Origin: Methanolobus zinderi
GTDB lineage: Archaea; Halobacteriota; Methanosarcinia; Methanosarcinales; Methanosarcinaceae
Direction: 5' to 3'
Length of the DNA stretch: 64,000 nucleotides
Assembly: GCF_013388255.1 (NCBI RefSeq)
Contig: NZ_CP058215.1
Span: 2,533,332-2,597,331, forward strand
Shown piece after piece: positions 9,876-18,297 of this stretch; positions within the stretch are counted from its first letter, which is position 1, and every line of letters begins with the position of its first letter. The notes beneath the pieces were generated by a model. The model ran no database searches, had not been told where the DNA came from, and saw only the letters and a list, made by a program, of their open reading frames with translations. The position numbers and the translations under genes were made by a program.

Positions 9876-9994
9876 AGAGGAATCTCACACGATAATAATT
9901 CCCCCTCTGATGCATTGATTCTTTTTGGCTAAATGTATCAATACCCCCAAACATCACCCAACCATCATTATGCGAGATTCCTCTTTCCTCTCTT
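9876..9994 (+). ncRNA. Candidate small structured RNA
   Basis: The 323-base gap 9704-10026 has no ORF but a complete-looking RNA gene. A TATA box (CTTATATAG, about 9846-9854) lies 25 bases before 9876, where a perfect 11-bp stem begins (AGAGGAATCTC 9876-9886 with GAGATTCCTCT 9974-9984). A second stem, 7 of 8 pairs, continues it (9892-9899 with 9964-9971), and a hairpin ATTGAT/ATCAAT (9914-9919, 9937-9942) sits in the loop. Two runs of five C (9901-9905 and 9944-9948) stay unpaired. The 3' side is a pyrimidine tract (9980-9994), as at archaeal terminators. Strand is chosen from the TATA-stem spacing. It is not SRP, RNase P or rRNA by size or motif. Confidence 0.6.
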
Positions 9995-10026
9995 AGCAAT
10001 TTGTAAAGAAGACAGGACCATCCATT

Positions 10027-11436
10027 TTACTTTTCAATGGAAAGTATACCCCTTGCAGCAAGAACTCCGGTGGCTGCTGAGTTAACGAGGTCCCTGGACA
10101 GACCCGCACCATCCCCTGCTGCAAAGAGATTTCCAATACTTGTTTGCATTTTACTGTCAACCTGAAGTTTTATCGAGTAGAACTTGACCTCGGGGGCGTA
10201 CAGCAATGTAGAGTCGGAATTCACTCCGGGAATTATCTCATTGAGGACTTCCAGACCTTCTATAATATCCATGACCATCCTGTGCGGCAGAGCCATGGAA
10301 ATATCCCCCGGAGTGATATCTTTTAAGGTATTGACAACCGTGTTTCTCTCTATGCGTTTTTCCGTGGAACGCCTGCCTCTGCGCAGATCTCCCATCCTCT
10401 GAAGAACAGGTTTGCCACCACCGATAGTAGTTGCAAGTTTGGCCACGGACCTTGCATACCTGATTGTGTTTTCCATTGGCCGGGTCAGTTCCACGTGCAC
10501 GAGAAAGGCAAAATTTGTATTTTCGGACTCACTCCTGTGCATGGAATGGCCGTTTGTGGCAACAAAACCCTCGTATTCTTCCTTAACAACAAATCCATGT
10601 TCATTGGTGCAGAAGGTCCTGACAAAATCATCATAGCGCCTTGTATGGATGTGGAACTTCGGGTCATGATTGATTCTTGTGATAGGATCCATGATTATCG
10701 AAGGTACTTCAACTCTTACACCTATATCGACACCGCTGAACGAATAGAGGATCGAGTGTCTGTTCACCATCTCATTCACCCAGTCACAGCCAACCCTTCC
10801 GGGAGCGAGCAGGATATAGTTTGCACTAAGCCTTTTTCCATTTCCAAGCAGAACTCCGTTGCATACATTATCTTCTACAATAAGGTCTGCAACATCGGTA
10901 TTCAGAAGGAAATCAATACCCTTTGCTTCAAGATCCTGCTTGAAATTAGATATCAAGGCAATGGAATTATCCGAGCCGATGTGACGCTGCTTAATCTGAA
11001 TGAAGCTCGCACCCACGGACGCAGCTTTCCTCTCCAGGAATTCAACCTCATCTGCCGGAGGAGAAGAAATGTTATTGGTGGCACCATATTTCAGAAAGAT
11101 GCTGTCCACATATTCTACAAGCTCCCAGGCGCTTTCCTGGTCAGATGTGAAATCCGCAAGATTCCCACCGATATCAGGCCGCAGATTAAGGGTTCCGTCC
11201 GAGTATGCTCCCGAGCCCCCAACACCACGCAGTATCGAACATGGTTTGCAGTGCTGACATCCTTTCGTAGAGCTCATCGGGCATACCCTTTCATCTATAT
11301 CCCGACCTGCATCAATTACAAGGATTCTCAGCTCGGAGGATGTAAGCTCATGTGCTGCAAAGAGACCTGCCGGTCCCGCGCCTACTATAATGACATCATA
11401 ATCCCACTCGGTCAGTACCAGAAATATCACTTCCAC
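10027..11436 (-). CDS. FAD-dependent oxidoreductase (COG2509-type)
   Basis: This flavoprotein of about 469 aa has an N-terminal dinucleotide fold VIIVGAGPAGLFAAHEL and a C-terminal FAD-closing segment FAAGDGAGLSRDLV. A Cys-rich insertion, CPMSSTKGCQHCKPC, near residue 52 marks the group of uncharacterised NAD(FAD)-utilising dehydrogenases. Substrate unknown. Start: a GTG at 11436 opens the frame, but there is no clear ribosome site and the conserved part begins at about residue 12, so a slightly later start is possible. It follows purP by 42 bases on the same strand. Confidence 0.82.
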   Translation of the reverse strand: MEVIFLVLTEWDYDVIIVGAGPAGLFAAHELTSSELRILVIDAGRDIDERVCPMSSTKGCQHCKPCSILRGVGGSGAYSDGTLNLRPDIGGNLADFTSDQESAWELVEYVDSIFLKYGATNNISSPPADEVEFLERKAASVGASFIQIKQRHIGSDNSIALISNFKQDLEAKGIDFLLNTDVADLIVEDNVCNGVLLGNGKRLSANYILLAPGRVGCDWVNEMVNRHSILYSFSGVDIGVRVEVPSIIMDPITRINHDPKFHIHTRRYDDFVRTFCTNEHGFVVKEEYEGFVATNGHSMHRSESENTNFAFLVHVELTRPMENTIRYARSVAKLATTIGGGKPVLQRMGDLRRGRRSTEKRIERNTVVNTLKDITPGDISMALPHRMVMDIIEGLEVLNEIIPGVNSDSTLLYAPEVKFYSIKLQVDSKMQTSIGNLFAAGDGAGLSRDLVNSAATGVLAARGILSIEK

Positions 11437-11478
11437 GGATATACCTGCAGGGGTACATCCGGTGGAATATTTAATTTA

Positions 11479-12546
11479 TTAGGATAAAATCTTATCCAGT
11501 TGGTTCTCAGACCTTGCGAGTTTGATCTCCTGGGCTATCCTTCTTCCAGTAGACAGGTTTGAATCCACAAGGTCGGAATAAGGTGAGCCGTTCAGATAGA
11601 TGTTGGTACCTGCAACGATCCTGGCGGAGATCTCAAAGACCTTTATCTCCAGGTCATCGGTTACCACGGTCTCAAGACAGAAGGGGCCGATCATTCCGCC
11701 AAAGAGCTTGAGGGACTGCTCGACAACTTTCTCACCCAGTTCAAATATCAGTGGCAGAAGAGACTCCCTTGCCACAAGGGGTACGTTTCCGGTTACGACA
11801 TATGTGGGATGGATACCTGCCGCTTCCAGTTCCCTTGGGGAGCCAAGCCTGAAGATCTCATCGGCGTTTGACTCGACCCTGCGGTCCATGCTGAGCATCT
11901 CCAGGATACCCTCACTTAGCTGGTAGCCCTCTTCCCTCAGTGGAGAATAGAAGAAGTGGAAATAGTACCTGGTACCTGTTATGAACTCCTGAATGGTGTA
12001 TTTCTCATCGGGATTTACATGTCGCTTGAACTCTTCAAAGGTTTTGGCTATAAAGAAACCTTTTCCGCCCTTTGCGCCATGGTACTTTACCATCACGGGC
12101 CCGTTGATATCTTCGGCTTTTACCTTCCTTGGCATATGGATACCGGCGCCTTCAAGCCATACTCTCTCCTGTTCTCTGTCGGATTCCCATTCAAGCACAG
12201 ACCTGTTACCGAATGTTGGTACAGGAAGATCAACGAATTCTTCATAACCCAGGTACTCCACAAATGAACCGTGAGGAACGATTACGGCATTCCTGGATAC
12301 GAGTTCGTCTGCGATCTTTGGAATGTCCTTATAACTGTCCACCACAATGAACTCATCAGGTTTTGCTTTGGGAAAAGCATCATAGAATTTTGGTGGTTTC
12401 TTTACACATATACCTATTGTCTTTAAGCCTTCTTTCCTTGCCCCGTCAAAGATCTGAAGACTGGAATGGGAACAGACAGTTGCAATACTGAGGTTGTCAA
12501 GATCGTAGTTCCCGATAATTTCCATAATACGTTCTTTTGAAATCAT
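11479..12546 (-). CDS. purP: 5-formaminoimidazole-4-carboxamide ribotide synthetase
   Basis: PurP makes FAICAR from AICAR, formate and ATP in purine synthesis, an archaeal replacement for the folate-dependent PurH step. The 355-aa ATP-grasp protein shows the N-terminal region VCSHSSLQIFDGARKEG and the ATP-grasp segments VMVKYHGAKGGKGFF and FCLETVVTDDLEIKVFEISA. The length agrees with characterised methanogen PurP. I placed the start at ATG 12546 (MISKERIMEI) rather than the GTG eight codons upstream. It is probably cotranscribed with the FAD oxidoreductase. Confidence 0.94.
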   Translation of the reverse strand: MISKERIMEIIGNYDLDNLSIATVCSHSSLQIFDGARKEGLKTIGICVKKPPKFYDAFPKAKPDEFIVVDSYKDIPKIADELVSRNAVIVPHGSFVEYLGYEEFVDLPVPTFGNRSVLEWESDREQERVWLEGAGIHMPRKVKAEDINGPVMVKYHGAKGGKGFFIAKTFEEFKRHVNPDEKYTIQEFITGTRYYFHFFYSPLREEGYQLSEGILEMLSMDRRVESNADEIFRLGSPRELEAAGIHPTYVVTGNVPLVARESLLPLIFELGEKVVEQSLKLFGGMIGPFCLETVVTDDLEIKVFEISARIVAGTNIYLNGSPYSDLVDSNLSTGRRIAQEIKLARSENQLDKILS

Positions 12547-12680
12547 AAATATAGCCCCGAAATTTACCACATATTGTCTTAGCTACTCTTTAACTTTACG
12601 AGTACTTTTCGTAAAAAAAGACTTCAAACAGACCCGTACTTAAAGGAAACAATATAATTACCTTTTTATATACTACCTTT

Positions 12681-13685
12681 ATGCAAGAAAACGAAGAAAA
12701 CACCGGCTCAGAAAAAGTCCTTGTTCTGCCCCTTGCCGAGGGCTCAAAAAAGATAACGCAGGTACTTTCCAATGACCGGGCGATGAAGATTCTGGACATA
12801 CTTGCCGACACGCCCATGTCCGCAAGTGATGTGGCAGAAAAGACAGGCATGCCGCTTACAACAATCAAATACAACATCGATGCGCTTGTGGAAGCTGACC
12901 TTATCAAAGTTAAAAAGACAAAATGGAGCAAGAAGGGCAGGGAGATCAAGATATACGAACCTGTCCAGAAGATAATCGTTGTTGCCCCGGGAAGTGTGAA
13001 AGGAGATAAGTCCTCGATACTGAGCATGCTCAAGAAATATCTCATCATGGTGGGAGGGGCTATTTTTGCAGCCACCGGGCTGGAGGCTCTCACAAACTAC
13101 CTCAATCTCGGCATCGGTACGTCACCCATGGCAAGCTCCGTCAGATCAACTGAGTATCAGGACACAGTGGCGCCATTGTTGAACGAGGATCTACCACCAG
13201 AAGCTGCGGACGAAGCTTTCGTCCCGGAAGCACCCATGGAAGAGAAAGCAGTCCCTGAAAGCGAAGAGATGTCTGCCTCTGACGTTACCGGAGAAGAGGT
13301 TCAGGAAGCTGAAACTTTCGAAGAACCTGTTACGGACCAGGCTGTTGACGGCCAGGATTACGAGATCACAGAAAGCCCTACATCCGATGACATGCTGGTT
13401 CCCGAGGATGTTGATCCGGAAGCCGTAAGTTCTGTTATCCCTAACGATAGTCTTGACAATGGGGCAAACATTCTCAATGATAATCTCAGTGCAACAAACC
13501 AGGTTCCTGCAGCAGGGGACTCCGGCATGGCGGCAGATAGTGTTTCACCAATGTCGCACCAGCTTTCCGGCATTATCCCGGATGACCTGCTCTCACATGC
13601 AAGTGTATGGTTTTTCTTTGGCTGTCTTTTTGTAATTGCTCTCCTTTTCATAAGAGAAATATATTATAGAAATAAAGAGATATGA
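12681..13685 (+). CDS. Membrane-anchored winged-helix regulator
   Basis: This 334-aa protein has a cytoplasmic ArsR-like winged helix (about residues 28-95; PMSASDVAEKTGMPLTTIKY is the recognition part), a first membrane helix at about 118-138, and an acidic low-complexity stretch of about 165 residues rich in Glu, Asp, Pro and Ser. A second membrane helix follows near the C-terminus (about 308-326), ending RNKEI. The acidic part should be outside the cell and both ends inside. The layout suggests a one-component transmembrane signalling regulator. The target is unknown. CAATATAATTA at about 12650-12660 lies about 25 bases before the ATG, consistent with a leaderless mRNA. Confidence 0.7.
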   Translation: MQENEENTGSEKVLVLPLAEGSKKITQVLSNDRAMKILDILADTPMSASDVAEKTGMPLTTIKYNIDALVEADLIKVKKTKWSKKGREIKIYEPVQKIIVVAPGSVKGDKSSILSMLKKYLIMVGGAIFAATGLEALTNYLNLGIGTSPMASSVRSTEYQDTVAPLLNEDLPPEAADEAFVPEAPMEEKAVPESEEMSASDVTGEEVQEAETFEEPVTDQAVDGQDYEITESPTSDDMLVPEDVDPEAVSSVIPNDSLDNGANILNDNLSATNQVPAAGDSGMAADSVSPMSHQLSGIIPDDLLSHASVWFFFGCLFVIALLFIREIYYRNKEI

Positions 13686-13695
13686 TTCTCCGTGA

Positions 13696-14511
13696 ATGGG
13701 CATGAGAGTAGCACTTAAGATTGCATATATCGGAACAGGGTATCACGGGTCGCAGATTCAGCCTGATGTCGGCACCATTGAAGGTGAGATATTCAGGGCG
13801 CTCACCGAGCTTGATATCGTCGGTGACCCAAAAGATGCCGGGTACATAAGTGCCGGAAGGACAGATACCGGCGTACATGCAAGGGAGATGGTAATAGCCT
13901 TTGATACGGACAAGCCAAACCTTGCAATACCAAGGGTAATCAATTCAAAACTCCCGAAAGCGATATGGGCATGGGCACATGCAGAGGTACCGGATGACTT
14001 TGACCCCAGGAGAGGTGCCATATCCAGAAAGTACCGCTATGTCATGAGCGGTGAGAAATATGATATCTCCAGCATCAGGTCAGCTTCAAAGATACTTGTG
14101 GGTAAGCACGATTTCGCAAATTTCTGCAGTAAAGAGGGAGATAAGAATACAATCCGTACCATTGAAAAGATTGATGTAAGGGTCAGTGGAACCCTTACAA
14201 AGATCGACATCCAGGCAAACAGTTTCCTGTGGAACATGGTACGTAAGATAGTGACCGCGCTTACCATGGTAGGAAGCGGTGTCAGGGACGAAGAATGGTT
14301 GCAGCAGATGCTGGAGCCTGAGTTCTATGAAGAGGGACTCGAATGCGCACCACCCTACGGACTTACGCTTATGGAAGTGAACTATCCCGAACCTATCGAG
14401 TGGACCGAGGATGCCTACTCCATACGCAGGGCAAATGAGGTCTTCCACGAGTACACGGTGCGCCATCGTGTGATGGCAGAGGTTATGGACCATCTTGTAC
14501 CAAAGGAATAG
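13696..14511 (+). CDS. truA: tRNA pseudouridine synthase A
   Basis: It converts uridines in the anticodon arm (positions 38-40) of tRNA to pseudouridine. The catalytic motif GRTDTGVHA places the nucleophilic Asp at residue 57, and FLWNMVRKIVTAL is the conserved RNA-binding helix. The protein is 271 aa. An ATG two codons downstream (13702) has better spacing from the upstream GTGA and may be the true start. It begins 10 bases after the membrane regulator gene, so the two may share a transcript. A T6 tract at about 14518-14523 follows the stop. Confidence 0.93.
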   Translation: MGMRVALKIAYIGTGYHGSQIQPDVGTIEGEIFRALTELDIVGDPKDAGYISAGRTDTGVHAREMVIAFDTDKPNLAIPRVINSKLPKAIWAWAHAEVPDDFDPRRGAISRKYRYVMSGEKYDISSIRSASKILVGKHDFANFCSKEGDKNTIRTIEKIDVRVSGTLTKIDIQANSFLWNMVRKIVTALTMVGSGVRDEEWLQQMLEPEFYEEGLECAPPYGLTLMEVNYPEPIEWTEDAYSIRRANEVFHEYTVRHRVMAEVMDHLVPKE

Positions 14512-14549
14512 AAGGGCTTTTTTAAAAAAAAGATCGTCCGGACACAACG

Positions 14550-15152
14550 ATGGAATATTTCGTTAACATAAAGGATGCCATGATCAGGTATCATGTCATT
14601 CACAGCAAGGTAAGGAATCCGAGACTTGAGTTCAGGGGTGGGAAGTTTCAACTTATCATCCCGGAAAGCTATCCAGACCATGAAAGAATAATCCGGAAAC
14701 ACAAAAGGTGGATATACAACAGGCATATCCGCATGCAACGTCTGCTCTCAGCCTCAAAGGACCTTGAACTGGATCACAGCAGGTCGGAGGAAGAACTTAA
14801 AGGTCTTGTCAGAACATGCGTATTGTCAATGGGAAAAGAGCTAGGTGTGCAGCCAAAAGCAGTACGTTTCCGGAAGATGAAGACAAAATGGGGAAGCTGC
14901 AGTTCAAGATCAAACCTCAATTTCAATACCTATATGCGATACCTTCCCGGAGAACTGATTGAATATATTGTGTATCACGAGATGGTTCACCTCATCGAAC
15001 CCAATCATAGTCCCGATTTCTGGAAGCACATAAGAGCACGTTTTAAAGATCCTAAATATTACGAAGAGCAACTTTCAAACCACTGGTTCCTGATACAGGA
15101 AGAGATAAATAAGCAGATACCTGCCAGAAACGGCAGAGCATCTATTCCTTGA
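14550..15152 (+). CDS. DUF45/YgjP-type zinc metallopeptidase-like protein
   Basis: The 200-aa protein carries HEMVH (residues 143-147), the HExxH zinc site. A few residues later comes NHSPDFW with the likely third ligand His 153, and an upstream KWGSCSSRSNLNFN is the hallmark of the DUF45/YgjP family. No signal peptide is visible, so it is cytoplasmic. The family is predicted metal-dependent peptidase; the bacterial homologue is linked to UTP hydrolysis, so the true substrate is unclear. Its end overlaps the convergent trmG10 gene by 11 bases. Confidence 0.88.
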   Translation: MEYFVNIKDAMIRYHVIHSKVRNPRLEFRGGKFQLIIPESYPDHERIIRKHKRWIYNRHIRMQRLLSASKDLELDHSRSEEELKGLVRTCVLSMGKELGVQPKAVRFRKMKTKWGSCSSRSNLNFNTYMRYLPGELIEYIVYHEMVHLIEPNHSPDFWKHIRARFKDPKYYEEQLSNHWFLIQEEINKQIPARNGRASIP

Positions 15153-16179
15153 TAAGGACAGTAAATGTCCTTGTAAGACTGCCGTGTATCTTCTGGGTAA
15201 AGATATCAACGACTTCAAAACCGGCTGCTCTGGCAAAATCAGTCACCTGCATTTCAGATACAACAACAGCTCGTTTCCCTTTTTTAAGCACCCTGTACAT
15301 CTCAGAGAAAGAGTCCGAATAGAGATGATGCAGGGATTCGGCCTTGATAGCTGCAGAGCGACCATAGGGAGGATCGGTAACAATCGCATCCACCGTGCAG
15401 TCCTTTACCGGAATACGGCAGGCATCACCTACCAGAAGGGAATAATCCGAGTCAAAGAGGTCCATGTTCATCTTCGCACCATGAGCTATCTTCTGCCTTA
15501 CCTCGATACCGATAACATGTGTAGAGAGCAGTCCGGCCTCAACAAGGATTCCGGCAGTTCCGCTGAAAGGGTCAAGAAGGACCTCACCCGGCCTGATGCT
15601 GCTGATATTTACAAGTGCCCTTGCGACCCGTGGCATAAGCACACCGGGATAGAAAAAGGGTTTTTTGTGGGGCGCCCTGTGCTCATAAGCACCCCTGTCC
15701 ACCGAGGCCACCACCGAGCCAAGGATTGCCCTGTCGGTCATGACCAGACGGAACACCACATCAGGAGATTTCAGGTTTGCCCTGAAACCCTTCCTGTAAA
15801 TGCTGCCTCCGATGCGACCCTCTATATTTTCCCTTTTGACATTGCCTGAGTGTTTTATCCTTTTAGCACGGACAACATAGGTCTGCCCGGACTCAATATG
15901 ATTTGATATGTCAATCTTTTCAGCAGTTGCTATTATTTCATCCTCATCCACATCAGATATGCCTGCCACCTTCAGGATGTGGTGCGACATCGCAAGTCTT
16001 TCCGCCACACTGACAAGAACCCTGTCGATTTCCCTGTGATCTCCTGCTATGTCCACTACAAGGCACTGATCGAAGTGTGCAGATTCAGCGAACTCAAGGC
16101 CTGCGGCATGCAGACATGAGATTATCTCTCTGCGGGGAAGGACATCATGCTCCCCTGATAACTCAAAAGCATATAGCAT
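15142..16179 (-). CDS. trmG10: tRNA (guanine-10-N2)-dimethyltransferase
   Basis: It methylates G10 of tRNA with S-adenosylmethionine. The N-terminal half is a THUMP-type RNA-binding region; the C-terminal half is a class I methyltransferase with DPFSGTAGILVEAGLL (motif I), VIGIEVRQ (acidic motif II) and the catalytic TDPPYGRS (motif IV, N-exocyclic amine type). These are the features of archaeal Trm-G10/Trm11. The start is ATG 16179; a TTG three codons upstream is possible but has no ribosome site. The 3' end overlaps the convergent DUF45 gene. Confidence 0.9.
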   Translation of the reverse strand: MLYAFELSGEHDVLPRREIISCLHAAGLEFAESAHFDQCLVVDIAGDHREIDRVLVSVAERLAMSHHILKVAGISDVDEDEIIATAEKIDISNHIESGQTYVVRAKRIKHSGNVKRENIEGRIGGSIYRKGFRANLKSPDVVFRLVMTDRAILGSVVASVDRGAYEHRAPHKKPFFYPGVLMPRVARALVNISSIRPGEVLLDPFSGTAGILVEAGLLSTHVIGIEVRQKIAHGAKMNMDLFDSDYSLLVGDACRIPVKDCTVDAIVTDPPYGRSAAIKAESLHHLYSDSFSEMYRVLKKGKRAVVVSEMQVTDFARAAGFEVVDIFTQKIHGSLTRTFTVLIKE

Positions 16180-16248
16180 GTAGCGCAATAGAAGCAGGAG
16201 GTAATATTAAAAGCCTTTCAATAATAAAAGAGAAATAGACAAAAACGG

Positions 16249-16545
16249 TCAGAACATCAGTTCAAGTGCTTCCCTGCCTGTCATTCCCACCTTTATGCCA
16301 AGATCTATGGCTTTCTCGGTAGCACCCACCACAAGTGCCTCAAGTACGTCCTCAAAGGTATTGACACCCTTGACCTTAACTGCCACATCACCGAGTGCAG
16401 TTGCAGCTTCCATATCAAGATAGCCACACATGACAAAACCCTTATCAGCTTTTATCAGCAGGAGCGGAGCACTCTGCATCTGCATACTCAGACCAATGGC
16501 CGATCCGTTATCGAGTTCTATCTTTTCTACTATCATTGCAATCAT
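16249..16545 (-). CDS. DUF1805 (YunC-like) protein, 98 aa
   Basis: This small globular protein of the DUF1805/YunC group has the conserved APLLLIKADKGFVMCGYLD strand-turn and a C-terminal helix GMTGREALELMF. Function is unknown in the family. Two ATG codons (16545 and 16536) compete; the second has GAGATGATT upstream, resembling a ribosome site. It lies 25 bases after the secreted-protein gene on the same strand, so probably in its transcript. Confidence 0.75.
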   Translation of the reverse strand: MIAMIVEKIELDNGSAIGLSMQMQSAPLLLIKADKGFVMCGYLDMEAATALGDVAVKVKGVNTFEDVLEALVVGATEKAIDLGIKVGMTGREALELMF

Positions 16546-16570
16546 CTCTGTTCCATAGATTCATCAGGGA

Positions 16571-17320
16571 TTATATCAGCGAGTTTCCTCTTACGGTCTT
16601 TAGAAAATCATCTGTAAAGCCCGGAAATATCTCATCCACAAGTGAGCCGAAGGACTTTGTATCCGATTCTACAGAAGATACGGGAGTTTCTTCATCCTCT
16701 TCGCCTTCCAGATGCAAAACCATGTCCGGTTCAAAATGGATTACAGCCTCACCTGTAAAGCCGAAATCTCCACTTACTTCCTGACCCAGATCACCGGAAT
16801 CTATGGATACATTGTCTATTCCCTCTGTGGATTCCACCTTAATATTGTCAGGCAGCCTGATGGTCACAGCAGTACCCGGCTCACCCAGGAACCATATCCT
16901 GTCACCTAGAGAGATAATGGGTTCTTCAAAAACATAGTGCACCTCATACATGTTGACGATGGTGTCTTCCTTTGTAACCGGACCCAGGCTCTCCATGGAC
17001 ATGTCAGATTCCACACCTGTGACCACTATTGCGTCTGATGAGCCGTTTATCTTCACATCCATATTCCCTTCAAGTAAACCCAGGAGCTGCGCCCGGCTTG
17101 TGGTATCCATTTTCAGAACTTCCCAGGCAGAAACAAAGCCGTCGTTATCACCAAGCTCGGAGTCTATGAATGCCCTGTACAGAACAGACCTACTATCCGA
17201 ATACTGTTCGGTGTAGGTCCATGACATTCCATCAAGTCCCACTGTTATGTCGTTCTCCCAGCTATACGAGGCTTCTGCCGGTAACATAAATATTGAAAAA
17301 ACTATTAGTAGAATAATCAA
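16571..17320 (-). CDS. Secreted or membrane-anchored protein, start uncertain
   Basis: The function is not recognised. The visible N-terminus is a hydrophobic core (IILLIVFSIFMLPAEA) followed by a signal-peptidase-like AEA site. The rest (about 230 aa) is a soluble, acidic, beta-rich domain with no Cys and no C-terminal membrane helix. The nominal start is TTG 17320, but the in-frame sequence before it reads IRKTSHL, ideal as the basic n-region of the same signal peptide. An ATG overlapping the map stop codon (17356-17358) with AGGAAGG after it is one base out of frame; see findings. It is the downstream partner of map. Confidence 0.6.
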   Translation of the reverse strand: MIILLIVFSIFMLPAEASYSWENDITVGLDGMSWTYTEQYSDSRSVLYRAFIDSELGDNDGFVSAWEVLKMDTTSRAQLLGLLEGNMDVKINGSSDAIVVTGVESDMSMESLGPVTKEDTIVNMYEVHYVFEEPIISLGDRIWFLGEPGTAVTIRLPDNIKVESTEGIDNVSIDSGDLGQEVSGDFGFTGEAVIHFEPDMVLHLEGEEDEETPVSSVESDTKSFGSLVDEIFPGFTDDFLKTVRGNSLI

Positions 17321-17354
17321 ATGGGATGTTTTTCGGATAATTATCCCTTCCTGT

Positions 17355-18254
17355 TCATTTTGTTGTTATCTCACACCCGTCATCGGTAACAATTACAGTG
17401 TGCTCTGCCTGTGAGACCATGCCGCCTCCTATCTCCTTGAGCACAGGATACGAATGTACCACTCCTGCTTTTTCAAGCTGTAGCAGCGCGAAGTCAAGCT
17501 TTTCCGTCTTAAACCATCTCTTGGCAAAGGGAAGTGTCCTGTACGGTTCAAGTTCCTTTAAGAGCTTTCTGGCTGCTGGCAATCTCACCGGTTTTTTTCT
17601 CACAACCTGGAATATCTCTGTAAGAGTACCGTCATAGACCTTACCTGTTCCGTCGGTAGCAAAGGGTTCAATGGCAATGACATCACCGCTTTTCAGAACA
17701 TTACCGTTCCCTATTCTCCTGTTCGGGATACTTGGAGGAGCATGCGGGATATATCTGTCCAGCCCGTGTCCTGTAAGGTTTCCGATGGGCTTGAATCCCA
17801 TTGAAGTGATGGTATCCTCTATAACCTCACCGAGCTCTGCGGTATTGACACCATCCTTCACAGTATCGATAGCCGCATAAAGTGCAGCCTCGGATGCCTT
17901 TACAAGGTCACCGTACTTACCTGTAAGATCCACGGTAATAGCAGAATCAGCAATATAGCCGTCAACCTGGACACCAAGGTCGAGCTTGACAACATCTTCC
18001 CCGAAAACCGTTTCCTCACCTGCATAAGGAGTTGCGTGTGCGGCTTCGTCGTTCCTTGAAAGATTGCACGGGAAAGCGGAACCGTCTGCGCCCAGCTCGA
18101 TCGCCCGGTTCTCCACAAACTCGGCCACCTCAAGCATGCTTGCACCTACTTTGATCCGGTCCTTTGCCTCGCCTCTTACCTGAGAGAGTATCCTTCCGGC
18201 CTCAAAGTATTTTTCCAGTATTTCCTCTTCCTGATCCTGTGTTACCTTTGCCAT
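17355..18254 (-). CDS. map: Methionine aminopeptidase, type II
   Basis: It removes the initiator Met from nascent proteins. The 299-aa sequence shows the pita-bread metal ligands: VVKLDLGVQVDGYIADSA (two Asp), GHGLDRYIPHAPP (His), AIEPFATDG (Glu) and QAEHTVIV (Glu). The insertion between GHGLDRY and the C-terminal third marks type II (archaeal/eukaryotic). GGTGATAGG precedes the ATG. It lies between a second M24 peptidase gene and the secreted protein gene, all on the minus strand. Confidence 0.95.
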   Translation of the reverse strand: MAKVTQDQEEEILEKYFEAGRILSQVRGEAKDRIKVGASMLEVAEFVENRAIELGADGSAFPCNLSRNDEAAHATPYAGEETVFGEDVVKLDLGVQVDGYIADSAITVDLTGKYGDLVKASEAALYAAIDTVKDGVNTAELGEVIEDTITSMGFKPIGNLTGHGLDRYIPHAPPSIPNRRIGNGNVLKSGDVIAIEPFATDGTGKVYDGTLTEIFQVVRKKPVRLPAARKLLKELEPYRTLPFAKRWFKTEKLDFALLQLEKAGVVHSYPVLKEIGGGMVSQAEHTVIVTDDGCEITTK

Positions 18255-18297
18255 ATCCTATCACCTGTCCTTAAATAAGATAAACTTTTTCAAAGGA

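Noticed and set aside
10495-11487. Long plus-strand reading frame (330 codons) opposite the FAD oxidoreductase
   Set aside because: It is the mirror of a gene with clear FAD motifs, and its own translation is rich in scattered Cys/His/Arg without any fold or ribosome site.
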